Made by a program: the position numbers and the translations under genes | The notes under the pieces: generated by a model | The model's database searches: none | What the model was told of the DNA's origin: nothing | The model's input: only the letters and a program-made list of their open reading frames with translations | Part shown: positions 7,696 through 15,004 of the stretch, piece by piece | Layout of the letters: the number at the start of each line of letters is the position of its first letter | Position numbering within the stretch: position 1 is the stretch's first letter | NCBI GenBank assembly: GCA_000434735.1 | Contig: FR881218.1 | Span: 69,238-89,497, forward strand | Direction of reading: 5' to 3' | DNA: 20,260 nt | Origin: Bacteroides sp. CAG:530 | GTDB taxonomy: Bacteria > Bacteroidota > Bacteroidia > Bacteroidales > Bacteroidaceae

Positions 7696-9672
7696 CTATT
7701 CTACTATTGTCAAACTATCTGTCGGCTGAACGGTCAGGCTGTCTTTTCTGATAATCAAATCGTATGCGGGACCAGTGATTTCCACGTTAGGAACAAAAGA
7801 TTCGGCTTGTTCTTCTGTCATCATGCCTTTTGCTGCCAAGCGACGGGCAAGGATACGGAAGTAGCCTTCCTGATTGTCGCGCAGGGTGCCGTCAGCGTTA
7901 AACGACCAATAGAAATGCTTGGGTCTTGGTATTACCGATGCCATAAAGATGGCTTCTTGCGCTGTCAGCTCGGACGGTTCTTTCTTGAAGTAAAAGTGCG
8001 ACGCTTCGGCTGCACCATATACCATCGGTCCCCATTCGGCTATATTGAGGTACACCTCGTACATTCGCTCTTTCGATGTAAGGTGCTGATTTTCTATCAG
8101 CCACACTATCAGTGCTTCCTCCAGCTTTCGGGCTATGTTTTTATGCTTGTTTAGGAACACGTTCTTTACCAGCTGCATTGTAATGCTGCTTCCTCCACGT
8201 GCAAAACGTCCCACCTGAAGGTCGTATGCCAAGGCTTCTTGTATAGCTCCTGGATAGAAGCCTTGGTGATAGAAGAAACTGCCGTCTTCAGACTGCATCA
8301 CTGCCATCTGAAGCAATGGCGATATACGGTCGAGTGAACGGAAGGACGGGTTTGACGGACCTATCATAAAGGTACGCACGGGGCGGTCGCCATCGTAGGC
8401 GGTGTATTCAAACTCATCGTTCATGCGGGTAAGGTCGCTAGTGCCTAAACTGCTCAAACGGAAGTGGTGTCCGCGTAAATCGGACGAGAACTTAAGGCTG
8501 TCCAACTGATTGAAATCGGCATCAAGAATGAAGTCGTAACTCAACTCGCCATCGGCTTCTATGCCTTGCAGATGGCGAAACAAGCCAGATGGCAATGAAG
8601 CGAACAATCGTTGTGCTGGGAAAGGAGGACAGTGCACGGAGGCGATGAAACGCCATTTACCCGAATTCTGTGCCGACAGATACGGATGAAATTTAAGCTG
8701 ATTAAAGGTAAGGCACGACAGGCTATCAAGCTCTATGCCATCTTTACGCACATGCAGAGTATAATCTAGCTCGCCTTGATTAAGATCGATAGTATCGGGC
8801 GACAATGCCGTATGGAATACCTTCACGCCTTTCACCATAGCATCGCCAGTCAATGTCTGCACTCCGTCTGGTTCGGGCTTCTGATTCAGGCTGAAACATA
8901 TGGTATCGAATCCTACAAACGCGTTGTAATGAGGACGGATGTACGGAATTACTATGCGTCGTCCATCGTGAGCTGATGCCATGCGTACATCCAGCTGTTT
9001 CTCGCCACAATCTATCTTTCCGCTTACCGACCAGTCGTTGCTTAAATCGCCCTCGGATACATGAATAACAGCATCGAAACTGTTATCGCTGATAACCATA
9101 TCGGGCAAGAAGAAGCGTGTTTGCAAGGTATCGCGCTGACCTATCACGGTGAGGTTTTGCAGATGGGCATCCTCTGGCAATAAGCGGAACAGCAATGCCA
9201 GCGACTTCTTTACGCGTGCCGCATAGTCTAGGCTTTGCTCTTGCATGGATTCTGAAATACGTGACTGAGCCTCATCGGTATCGGCTGTCTTGCGAAACAG
9301 GAATTCGTAATTAGAACATCCTTTCTGCTTTATGAAAGTAAGGCGCATTCCGTCTACATCTACATTGCCAACAGATATGTTTCCGCCTAGCAGCGGAAGC
9401 AAGTCGAGGCTGACTTCTATACGCTTCAACGTAAGCAACGTGTCTTTATCGTGAGGCACTACGGTAAGTCCGTCAAGGCGGATATTGCCTATAGACGACA
9501 TAGACAAGTTGGAGTATGCGATGTGCATATTGTACCGACTAGAAAGAGATGCTATCTTATCGGCAGCTACAGAACGTAGCAGAACATTCCGAAAAAGGAA
9601 TAGTCCCGCTCCTACTATAATGAGGAACGAGACCAATCCGTATATAATCCGTCTAATGTATCTTAGGTTCAT
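7696..9672 (-). CDS. AsmA-like / GT51 peptidoglycan glycosyltransferase fusion
   Basis: Predicted inner-membrane protein of 658 residues whose C-terminal part polymerises glycan strands from lipid II. A short basic N terminus precedes one membrane span (about 8-30). Residues about 30-430 are beta-rich and resemble the AsmA-like periplasmic domains of envelope proteins. The GT51 domain runs from about 450 to 600: SEDGSFFYHQG with catalytic Glu462, GGSSITMQLVKN (493-504), RKLEEA (515-520) and KERMYEVYLNIAEWG (534-548). No transpeptidase SxxK domain follows, so it is a monofunctional glycosyltransferase with a large N-terminal extension, not a class A PBP; E. coli MtgA is only about 240 residues. 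The ATG at 9672 gives a proper signal anchor; a longer TTG start at 9711 would lie upstream of the likely promoter. The GT51 call is firm; AsmA-like is a resemblance judged by eye. Confidence 0.88.
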   Translation of the reverse strand: MNLRYIRRIIYGLVSFLIIVGAGLFLFRNVLLRSVAADKIASLSSRYNMHIAYSNLSMSSIGNIRLDGLTVVPHDKDTLLTLKRIEVSLDLLPLLGGNISVGNVDVDGMRLTFIKQKGCSNYEFLFRKTADTDEAQSRISESMQEQSLDYAARVKKSLALLFRLLPEDAHLQNLTVIGQRDTLQTRFFLPDMVISDNSFDAVIHVSEGDLSNDWSVSGKIDCGEKQLDVRMASAHDGRRIVIPYIRPHYNAFVGFDTICFSLNQKPEPDGVQTLTGDAMVKGVKVFHTALSPDTIDLNQGELDYTLHVRKDGIELDSLSCLTFNQLKFHPYLSAQNSGKWRFIASVHCPPFPAQRLFASLPSGLFRHLQGIEADGELSYDFILDADFNQLDSLKFSSDLRGHHFRLSSLGTSDLTRMNDEFEYTAYDGDRPVRTFMIGPSNPSFRSLDRISPLLQMAVMQSEDGSFFYHQGFYPGAIQEALAYDLQVGRFARGGSSITMQLVKNVFLNKHKNIARKLEEALIVWLIENQHLTSKERMYEVYLNIAEWGPMVYGAAEASHFYFKKEPSELTAQEAIFMASVIPRPKHFYWSFNADGTLRDNQEGYFRILARRLAAKGMMTEEQAESFVPNVEITGPAYDLIIRKDSLTVQPTDSLTIVE

Positions 9673-9678
9673 ATATTT

Positions 9679-9696
9679 AGCAGATTGATATCTGCT
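9679..9696 (-). promoter_or_regulatory. Inverted repeat at the transcript start of the GT51 gene
   Basis: AGCAGAT at 9679-9685 and ATCTGCT at 9690-9696 are perfect inverted copies around 4 bases. They lie between the -7-like box (9698-9705) and the ATG at 9672, so they cover the expected first transcribed bases. It could be an operator or a 5' stem-loop; nothing in the sequence decides. Confidence 0.4.
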
Positions 9697-9697
9697 G

Positions 9698-9716
9698 CAA
9701 AGATAATGCAAATAGA
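9698..9716 (-). promoter_or_regulatory. Promoter-like copy 1 of a 19-base direct repeat
   Basis: The plus strand reads caaagataatgcaaataga, identical to 9771-9789. On the minus strand it contains TATCTTTG (9705-9698), a full -7 consensus, 25 bases before the GT51 gene's ATG. A CTTG at 9731-9728 could be the -33 element at a rather long 22-base spacing. Confidence 0.5.
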
Positions 9717-9770
9717 ATGCAGAATATCAAGCTTGCTTGAATATTATGCTGAGATGCAGCTTATCTTCTT

Positions 9771-9789
9771 CAAAGATAATGCAAATAGA
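9771..9789 (-). repeat. Promoter-like copy 2 of the 19-base direct repeat
   Basis: Exact second copy, 73 bases upstream of copy 1 in the GT51 direction, again carrying TATCTTTG on the minus strand (9778-9771). I see no TTTG at the -33 distance. It also forms half of an inverted repeat, TTATCTT (9761-9767) with AAGATAA (9773-9779). It may be a second promoter, a shared regulator site, or a relic of local duplication. Confidence 0.45.
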
Positions 9790-9819
9790 CTTAAGCATTA
9801 TTGAATGTTTTGTTAAGAA

Positions 9820-10989
9820 TTACAATGAACGCTGAAAACTTGGTGCACCGCCATTGCGCTGACCGTCTGGATTTCCACGTCGTACAGACGATCTGCCTCT
9901 CTGTTCACCACCCGAAGAACGGCTATTGCCTCTGTCCGGACGGATGCTGCTACCCGGACGGTCGTTACGCTTATTATCTGGGCGACTAAAGCGAGGTCGG
10001 TCATTACGGCTATTTCCAGGGCGACTCATTTCGGGTCTATCATTACGATTGTTGCCGGGGCGCATGCTACTGCCCGAACGGTCGTTGCGCTTATTGTCAT
10101 GACGGCCGAAATTCGGTCGGTCATTACGGTTATTTCCCGGACGACTCATCTCTGGACGAGAGTTTTCTTTATTAGGACGGCCCCAATTAGGACGGTCGTT
10201 TCTGCTATTTCCGGGGCGACCAATTTCAGGACGCATGCTGCTACCCGGACGATCATATTTAGGACGGTCATGACGATTATTACCTGGGCGGTCAAAGTTT
10301 GGGCGATCATGACGACCATTACCCGGACGACCCATTTCGGGACGAGAATTGACTATCGGTATAAAGTGATAACCCGAACCAACTGACGGACGATGCGGAC
10401 CTCCAGGACGCGGACCGAAATCATGTTTTCTGTACTCGTGACAGCATTGGTAATCGCCTCTATACACCGGGTGGCGATAACGTTTTTTATAATGACGTTT
10501 ATAGTAACTAGCGCCATGCCAGTGACCTCTGCCATGACCGCCACAATAGGTTAGATAATGTACTGGGCGATGGTAATAGAAATAACTTCTATCTGGGTAA
10601 CGCTGGTAAATACGCAGATAGCACAAGTTATCTAAAGCGTAAAACGGACGGAAGAAATAATCGAGTGCCATAAAACGAGTATATTCGGCATTCGACAGAA
10701 TCCATCTAAGATCGTCATTACGTTCGTCAAGGTAACGGTAATAGCGGTCGAGCGCATAAGCCTCTTCGCGTGCCACTGCTGCCAGATAAGGATCTACACT
10801 GTTGAAGAAATCGTAGTTAACCTCATACAAATCATTATATTGATTAGTATTCAAGTTTAGTTCGAACGCCATACGGTCGGTAAGGAAACGGGCATTGATG
10901 CGTATATCCTCTAACCCGATAGCCGAAGCCGGCATAGCCATGCTTATTAGAGCTATCACCATCAGTAAAAGTTGCTTTCTTGCCTTCAT
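9820..10989 (-). CDS. Secreted protein with Tyr/His-rich domain and Arg-Pro-Asn-Gly repeat tail, function unknown
   Basis: Not a family I can name. The 389-residue product starts with a clear signal peptide (MKARKQ, hydrophobic run, ASA cleavage near residue 23), so it is exported. Residues about 24-135 look like a compact helical domain rich in Tyr, Phe and Asp (NLNTNQYNDLYEVNYDFF, RNDDLRWILS). Residues 135-190 are crowded with Tyr, His and Arg and contain a CC pair. From 215 to 350 there are about ten degenerate 11-14-residue repeats built on RPGNxRxDRP, followed by a Ser/Arg/Gly tail. The tail is strongly basic and likely disordered. The ATG at 10989 is chosen for the signal peptide; the frame is open up to 11124 but that would overlap the hairpin and promoter. 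A structural, nucleic-acid- or polyanion-binding role is conceivable but not shown. Confidence 0.8.
   Translation of the reverse strand: MKARKQLLLMVIALISMAMPASAIGLEDIRINARFLTDRMAFELNLNTNQYNDLYEVNYDFFNSVDPYLAAVAREEAYALDRYYRYLDERNDDLRWILSNAEYTRFMALDYFFRPFYALDNLCYLRIYQRYPDRSYFYYHRPVHYLTYCGGHGRGHWHGASYYKRHYKKRYRHPVYRGDYQCCHEYRKHDFGPRPGGPHRPSVGSGYHFIPIVNSRPEMGRPGNGRHDRPNFDRPGNNRHDRPKYDRPGSSMRPEIGRPGNSRNDRPNWGRPNKENSRPEMSRPGNNRNDRPNFGRHDNKRNDRSGSSMRPGNNRNDRPEMSRPGNSRNDRPRFSRPDNKRNDRPGSSIRPDRGNSRSSGGEQRGRSSVRRGNPDGQRNGGAPSFQRSL
9940..10347 (-). repeat. Degenerate tandem repeat encoding RPGNxRxDRP units
   Basis: The stretch encoding residues 215-350 of the secreted protein consists of about ten related 33-42-base units, recognisable on the plus strand by recurring blocks such as cggtcgttacg, ggacggtc and ttatttcc. 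Units vary in length by whole codons and differ at many silent positions, so the array is old rather than freshly expanded. Confidence 0.75.
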
Positions 10990-11035
10990 AATCGTATTGT
11001 TTTTAGTTTCTTGTATCGTTTTAATTTCTTTGATA

Positions 11036-11063
11036 CAAAAATAGGAGGATAAAAATCCTCCTA
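11036..11063 (-). terminator. Likely intrinsic terminator of cvfB
   Basis: TAGGAGGAT at 11042-11050 pairs perfectly with ATCCTCCTA at 11055-11063 around AAAA. On the minus strand, the direction of cvfB, the stem is followed by a T-run (TTTTTG). It begins 58 bases after the cvfB stop, a normal terminator position. Confidence 0.7.
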
Positions 11064-11068
11064 CAACA
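11036..11068 (-). promoter_or_regulatory. Promoter of the repeat-tail protein, overlapping a hairpin
   Basis: TATTTTTG on the minus strand (11043-11036) fits the -7 consensus and TGTTG (11068-11064) is a candidate -33 element at 20-base spacing. The spacer is almost filled by the hairpin at 11042-11063. The expected leader to the ATG at 10989 is about 40 bases. Confidence 0.45.
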
Positions 11069-11120
11069 GAATGTTCCCAATAGTAAATAGGGAAAAGCCT
11101 ATTTATGATAGGGAAAAGCA

Positions 11121-11957
11121 TCAAGCCAACCGTATCTTGCCTTCTTCGAGCACTACAAGGCGTTTCTTATAGAGGTCGCCTACTGCCTTCTTGAAGGTTT
11201 TCTTACTTACACCAAACGTGTCGTATATCAAATCGGCTTCCGACTTATCGTTGATAGTGGTAACTCCGCCGTTGTCTTTAATAAACTGCAGCAGTCGCTC
11301 AGAGAAGTCGTCTACCTTCTTTGCACCTTCCTTCTGAAGCTCAAGGTCTATTTTACCATCTTCGCGCACCAACTTTACGTATGCCTGCAAATGATCGCCC
11401 GGAGCTATCTGGCGGAACACCTCGTTGCGATACAGCATACCGCTGAATGCGTTCTCTACTATAACCTTATATCCCAAATCAGTCTTCTGCCATACCATTA
11501 CATCTACTTCATCGCCCTTCTGATACTGAGGCATCTCTTTAGACAGATAGTGTTCTACCTTTGCCGAAGCCACGATGCGGTAACTTTCTTCGTCAAGATG
11601 AGCGTGCACCACGTAGCGTCCGCCTTTCTGCATCTTAGCCTTCTGTTCGCGGAACGGCACAAAGAGGTCTTTCATCAATCCCCAGTTAAGAAACGCTCCA
11701 AACTGATTTACCCATGCCACTTCAAGGCAAGCGAACTCGCCCACCTGCACATAAGGCTGAAGTGTGGTAGCCACGAGTCGTTCATCCATATCCAGATAGA
11801 TAAATACATTCAGCATATCACCCGGAGTGGTACCTTCGGGCACATATCTCTGCGGAAGCAAGATTTCACCGTCTTCATCTCCATCAAGATATACTCCGAA
11901 ATCTACTTCCTTCACTACTTCTAACTGATTATATTTTCCTAATTTAATATGACTCAT
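11121..11957 (-). CDS. cvfB: S1-domain RNA-binding protein, CvfB/YitL family
   Basis: Cytoplasmic protein of 278 residues resembling CvfB (conserved virulence factor B) of Firmicutes, which binds RNA through S1-type barrels. Visible layout: an N-terminal S1-like barrel (about 1-60, VDFGVYLDGDEDGEILLPQRYVP), a second (about 68-130, VNQFGAFLNWGLMKDLFVPF), a third (about 140-205, GYKVIVENAFSGMLYRNEVF), and a C-terminal winged-helix-like segment (about 215-278) with FGVSKKTFKKAVGDLYKKR. The ATG at 11957 starts 22 bases after a good -7 box. It is divergent from the copper ATPase gene and has its own terminator, so it is probably monocistronic. Its RNA targets are unknown. Confidence 0.88.
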   Translation of the reverse strand: MSHIKLGKYNQLEVVKEVDFGVYLDGDEDGEILLPQRYVPEGTTPGDMLNVFIYLDMDERLVATTLQPYVQVGEFACLEVAWVNQFGAFLNWGLMKDLFVPFREQKAKMQKGGRYVVHAHLDEESYRIVASAKVEHYLSKEMPQYQKGDEVDVMVWQKTDLGYKVIVENAFSGMLYRNEVFRQIAPGDHLQAYVKLVREDGKIDLELQKEGAKKVDDFSERLLQFIKDNGGVTTINDKSEADLIYDTFGVSKKTFKKAVGDLYKKRLVVLEEGKIRLA

Positions 11958-11978
11958 AATACAAATTGTTTATATGGG

Positions 11979-12008
11979 CAAAGGTAGAAAAAATTTGTGT
12001 TATAACAA
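11979..12008 (-). promoter_or_regulatory. Promoter of cvfB
   Basis: On the minus strand TTG (12008-12006) and TACCTTTG (11986-11979) are separated by 19 bases, a good Bacteroidetes pair. A perfect 10-base palindrome, TGTTATAACA at 11998-12007, overlaps the -33 element and may be an operator. Confidence 0.55.
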
Positions 12009-12048
12009 TTTCTCGGAATAGTATAAAACATGGACAATAGCGTTGCCT

Positions 12049-12056
12049 TATCTTTG
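12049..12056 (+). promoter_or_regulatory. -7 box of the copper ATPase promoter
   Basis: TATCTTTG at 12049-12056 followed by CAGC is a full -7 consensus. No TTTG is present at the -33 distance, which may mean activator dependence. It decides the start of the next gene: transcription would begin near 12063, so the ATG at 12030 cannot be used and the ATG at 12093 is the start, with a leader of about 30 bases. Confidence 0.55.
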
Positions 12057-12092
12057 CAGCAGAAAAACAGAGAAAACAGAAAATATAAGATA

Positions 12093-14309
12093 ATGAAACA
12101 AACTACTAAACAGAATTTCCCCGTACTAGAGATGGGATGCACGGCGTGTGCTGCCAGAGTTGCCAAGATATTGGGCGGACTGCAGGGGGTAACGGAAGCC
12201 AACGTAAACTTCGCCTCGGGCATGGCTTCGGTAGAATACGACGCTAAGGTTATCTCGCCTCAGCAAATGCAAGAGGCTGTACGCCAAGGAGGATACGACT
12301 TAGTGATAGTTGATAATGAAGAAAAGAAGGCTGAAGAAGCCGAAGTGGCTCAAGCCGACCATTACCGGACGTTGAAGAAACAGACCGCCGGAGCTATCTG
12401 TCTTACTGTCCCGCTCATAGTATTAGGAATGTGTTTTATGGAACACACGACTGTAAAGTATCTGATGTGGATTCTGTCTACTCCGGTGGTATTCTGGTTT
12501 GGACGCGATTTTCATATTCACTCATGGAAACAACTGAAGCATCGTTCGGCAAATATGGATACGCTGGTATCTAACAGTACGCTTATAGCCTACGTATTCA
12601 GTCTGTTCAACTTGTTCTTCCCACAGTTCTGGATAGAAAGAGGCATAGAGCCGCATGTATACTTCGAGGCTTCGGCAGGAGTGATAGCCTTTGTACTGGT
12701 GGGCAGACTGCTTGAAGAGCGTGCCAAAGGAAACACATCGTCTGCCATTAAAAAGCTGATGGGACTTCAGCCTAAAACGGTTACGCTACAAACTGCCGAC
12801 GGAAGAACGGAGCAGGTAGAGATAAGCAAAATAAAGATAGGCGACACGCTGATTATAAAACCTGGCGAGAAGGTGGCAGTAGACGGACGCGTAATAGACG
12901 GGGCATCGTATGTAGACGAAAGTATGCTGAGCGGAGAACCGCTACCTATATACAAGGAGGCGAAGGCTGAAGTATTTGCCGGCACGGTGAACCAGAAGGG
13001 AAGCTTCCGCTACAAGGCCGAGAAGGTGGGCACAGACACTATGCTGGCTCAAATTATACGCTTGGTACAAGAGGCACAAGGCAGCAAAGCTCCGGTGCAG
13101 AAGTTGGCGGACCGCATAGCATCGGTTTTCGTTCCTGCCATATTATGTATCTCGCTGATAACATTCGTATTATGGTGCATATTCGATACTACTAATGGTT
13201 TTACTCACGGCATAATGGCTGCTACTACAGTACTGGTGATAGCTTGTCCGTGTGCTTTAGGACTTGCTACTCCTACCGCTATCATGGTGGGAATAGGTAA
13301 AGGTGCCGAAAACGGAATCTTGATAAAAGATGCCGAAAGCCTTGAAACAGCACGACGCATTGATGCTGTGGTGCTCGATAAGACTGGGACTATTACCGAA
13401 GGAAAGCCGGTAGTAACAGATATAGCATGGAACGGCGACAGCGCATCTAAGCAAGACATTTTATTCAGCATAGAGAAACGTTCAGAGCATCCGCTGGCAG
13501 AGAGCATAGCACAGCGTATCAACGGAAATGACATAGTAATAGAGGACTTTGAGAGTCTAACCGGAATGGGAGTTTCGGCTAAATACGAAGGAGTTACTTA
13601 CTACGTGGGCAACCTCCGCCTGATGACGGAACAAGGTGTATCTTTCGCTGATTATCTGCAGAAAACAGCCGACCGCCTGAACACCGAAGCAAAAACCGTA
13701 ATATGGTTTGCCGACGAAAAAGAAGCGTTGGCGGTTATAGCGGTAACCGACCCTATCAAGCCCACATCGGCAGAAGCGATAAAGAAACTTCAGACAGAAG
13801 GCATAGAAGTATATATGCTTACAGGCGACAACGTCCAGACGGCATCGGCCATAGCTAAGACTATAGGCATAAAGAAATATCAGGCTGAAGTGCTTCCGGC
13901 ACAGAAAGCCGATTTTGTAAAGCGTCTGCAGGCCGAAGGTAAAACTGTAGCTATGATAGGCGATGGAATAAACGACAGCGCAGCACTGGCACAGTCGGAC
14001 TTGAGTATAGCTATGGGTAAAGGTAGCGATATAGCCATGAACGTGGCTAAAATGACCATCATATCGTCAGACTTACGAAAGACGGCTGATGCCATTCAGC
14101 TATCTAAAGCTACGGTGCTAACCATAAAGCAGAATCTGTTCTGGGCATTTATCTATAATGTGATAAGCATACCCGTAGCCGCCGGAGCACTGTACCCCGT
14201 ATGCGGATTGCTGCTAAACCCCATGATAGCGGGAGCAGCTATGGCTATCAGCAGCATCAGCGTAGTGCTTAACAGTTTACGGCTTAAAAGGAAAAGGGTT
14301 TCAAAGTAA
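12093..14309 (+). CDS. copA: Copper-exporting P1B-type ATPase
   Basis: Inner-membrane ATPase of 738 residues that pumps Cu(I) out of the cytoplasm. In order: one N-terminal heavy-metal-associated domain with Cys16-Thr-Ala-Cys19; membrane segments from about 95; actuator SGEP (280-283); the transport-site CPC (385-387) in CPCALGLATPTA; phosphorylation motif DKTGT (Asp429); the P1B His-Pro pair in SEHPLAES (466-467); TGDN; GDGINDSAAL; and a last membrane pair with YNVISIPVAAG (Tyr688-Asn689) and MAISS (717-721). The CPC, YN and MxxSS set is the Cu(I) subclass signature, separating it from Zn/Cd/Pb and Co pumps. A farther upstream ATG at 12030 precedes the promoter -7 box and is rejected. No copper chaperone or efflux partner is beside it. 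It converges on the LolD-type gene with an 8-base gap. Confidence 0.94.
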   Translation: MKQTTKQNFPVLEMGCTACAARVAKILGGLQGVTEANVNFASGMASVEYDAKVISPQQMQEAVRQGGYDLVIVDNEEKKAEEAEVAQADHYRTLKKQTAGAICLTVPLIVLGMCFMEHTTVKYLMWILSTPVVFWFGRDFHIHSWKQLKHRSANMDTLVSNSTLIAYVFSLFNLFFPQFWIERGIEPHVYFEASAGVIAFVLVGRLLEERAKGNTSSAIKKLMGLQPKTVTLQTADGRTEQVEISKIKIGDTLIIKPGEKVAVDGRVIDGASYVDESMLSGEPLPIYKEAKAEVFAGTVNQKGSFRYKAEKVGTDTMLAQIIRLVQEAQGSKAPVQKLADRIASVFVPAILCISLITFVLWCIFDTTNGFTHGIMAATTVLVIACPCALGLATPTAIMVGIGKGAENGILIKDAESLETARRIDAVVLDKTGTITEGKPVVTDIAWNGDSASKQDILFSIEKRSEHPLAESIAQRINGNDIVIEDFESLTGMGVSAKYEGVTYYVGNLRLMTEQGVSFADYLQKTADRLNTEAKTVIWFADEKEALAVIAVTDPIKPTSAEAIKKLQTEGIEVYMLTGDNVQTASAIAKTIGIKKYQAEVLPAQKADFVKRLQAEGKTVAMIGDGINDSAALAQSDLSIAMGKGSDIAMNVAKMTIISSDLRKTADAIQLSKATVLTIKQNLFWAFIYNVISIPVAAGALYPVCGLLLNPMIAGAAMAISSISVVLNSLRLKRKRVSK

Positions 14310-14317
14310 CCCCTTAA

Positions 14318-14992
14318 TCATACGATGGGCTCTGACTCCGGAAGGATGATGCGCCCATCTTTTATATGTATGGTACGGTCGGTCTGTGCCGCCAATCCCT
14401 CATCGTGGGTAACGATTACAAAAGTCTGTCCGAGGCGGTCGCGTAAGTCGAAGAAAAGTTTATGCAGTTCCTCTTTATTCTTTGTATCGAGGCTACCCGA
14501 AGGCTCATCCGCCAAAACCACTGACGGATGATTGATAAGCGCACGAGCCACCGCTACACGCTGCTTCTCTCCTCCCGACAACTCAGAAGGTTTATGCTTG
14601 GCTCTATCTGCCAAACCCAAGAAATCTAGCATCTCCATAGCATCTTTCTGTGCTACCGTAGCCGACTTGCCTCCTATCAGTGCCGGAATCATGACATTCT
14701 CAATGGCAGTAAACTCTGGCAACAGTTGATGAAACTGGAACACGAAGCCTATCTCCTTGTTGCGGAATGCCGCTATCTGATTACTCTTCAGCTTATTTAC
14801 CTCTGTATCGTTCAATACTATACGCCCTGCATCGGGTTTATCGAGCGTACCCATTATTTGCAGTAAAGTAGTTTTTCCGGCTCCGCTAGGTCCTACTATA
14901 CTCACCACTTCTGCCTTACCTATACTCAAATCGATGCCCTTTAACACTTGCAGCGCACCGAAGCTTTTAGTTATTCCCTCTAGTTTTATCAT
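14318..14992 (-). CDS. lolD: ABC transporter ATP-binding protein, LolD type
   Basis: Cytoplasmic ATPase of 224 residues. Walker A GPSGAGKTT lies near residue 34; the Q-loop is within FQFHQLLPEFTAIENV, a stretch very like LolD; the signature is LSGGEKQRVAVARAL; Walker B is VVLADEPSGSLD; and the switch His is in VTHD. LolD powers LolCE, which releases lipoproteins from the inner membrane for transfer to the outer membrane. No permease gene is adjacent. The neighbour 12 bases upstream is a cation/proton antiporter, with which this gene is probably co-transcribed. The wider family also includes MacB and FtsE ATPases, so the exact partner is an inference from the Q-loop region. Confidence 0.85.
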   Translation of the reverse strand: MIKLEGITKSFGALQVLKGIDLSIGKAEVVSIVGPSGAGKTTLLQIMGTLDKPDAGRIVLNDTEVNKLKSNQIAAFRNKEIGFVFQFHQLLPEFTAIENVMIPALIGGKSATVAQKDAMEMLDFLGLADRAKHKPSELSGGEKQRVAVARALINHPSVVLADEPSGSLDTKNKEELHKLFFDLRDRLGQTFVIVTHDEGLAAQTDRTIHIKDGRIILPESEPIV

Positions 14993-15004
14993 AAACCGAC
15001 ACTC

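Noticed and set aside
7591..8154. A 187-codon plus-strand frame opposite the GT51 gene
   Set aside because: It begins inside the inverted repeats and runs antisense to the conserved GT51 domain; its product resembles nothing and is rich in Cys/His/Phe as expected of antisense translation.
9673..9711. Upstream TTG start for the GT51 gene (9711)
   Set aside because: It would lie upstream of the likely -7 box at 9698-9705, so the codon would not be transcribed from that promoter; the ATG at 9672 gives a proper basic N terminus and membrane anchor.
9940..10347. Repeats considered as a CRISPR array
   Set aside because: Units are degenerate, vary by whole codons, lack unique spacers and encode a continuous protein tail; no cas genes are near.
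9801..10386. Open frames on the plus strand opposite the repeat-tail protein gene
   Set aside because: They mirror the low-complexity Arg/Pro repeats of the real gene, have no start context and no recognisable domain, while the minus frame has a signal peptide and promoter.
12030..12092. Upstream ATG at 12030 for copA
   Set aside because: The consensus -7 box at 12049-12056 lies inside this extension, and the ATG at 12093 begins directly before the metal-binding domain.
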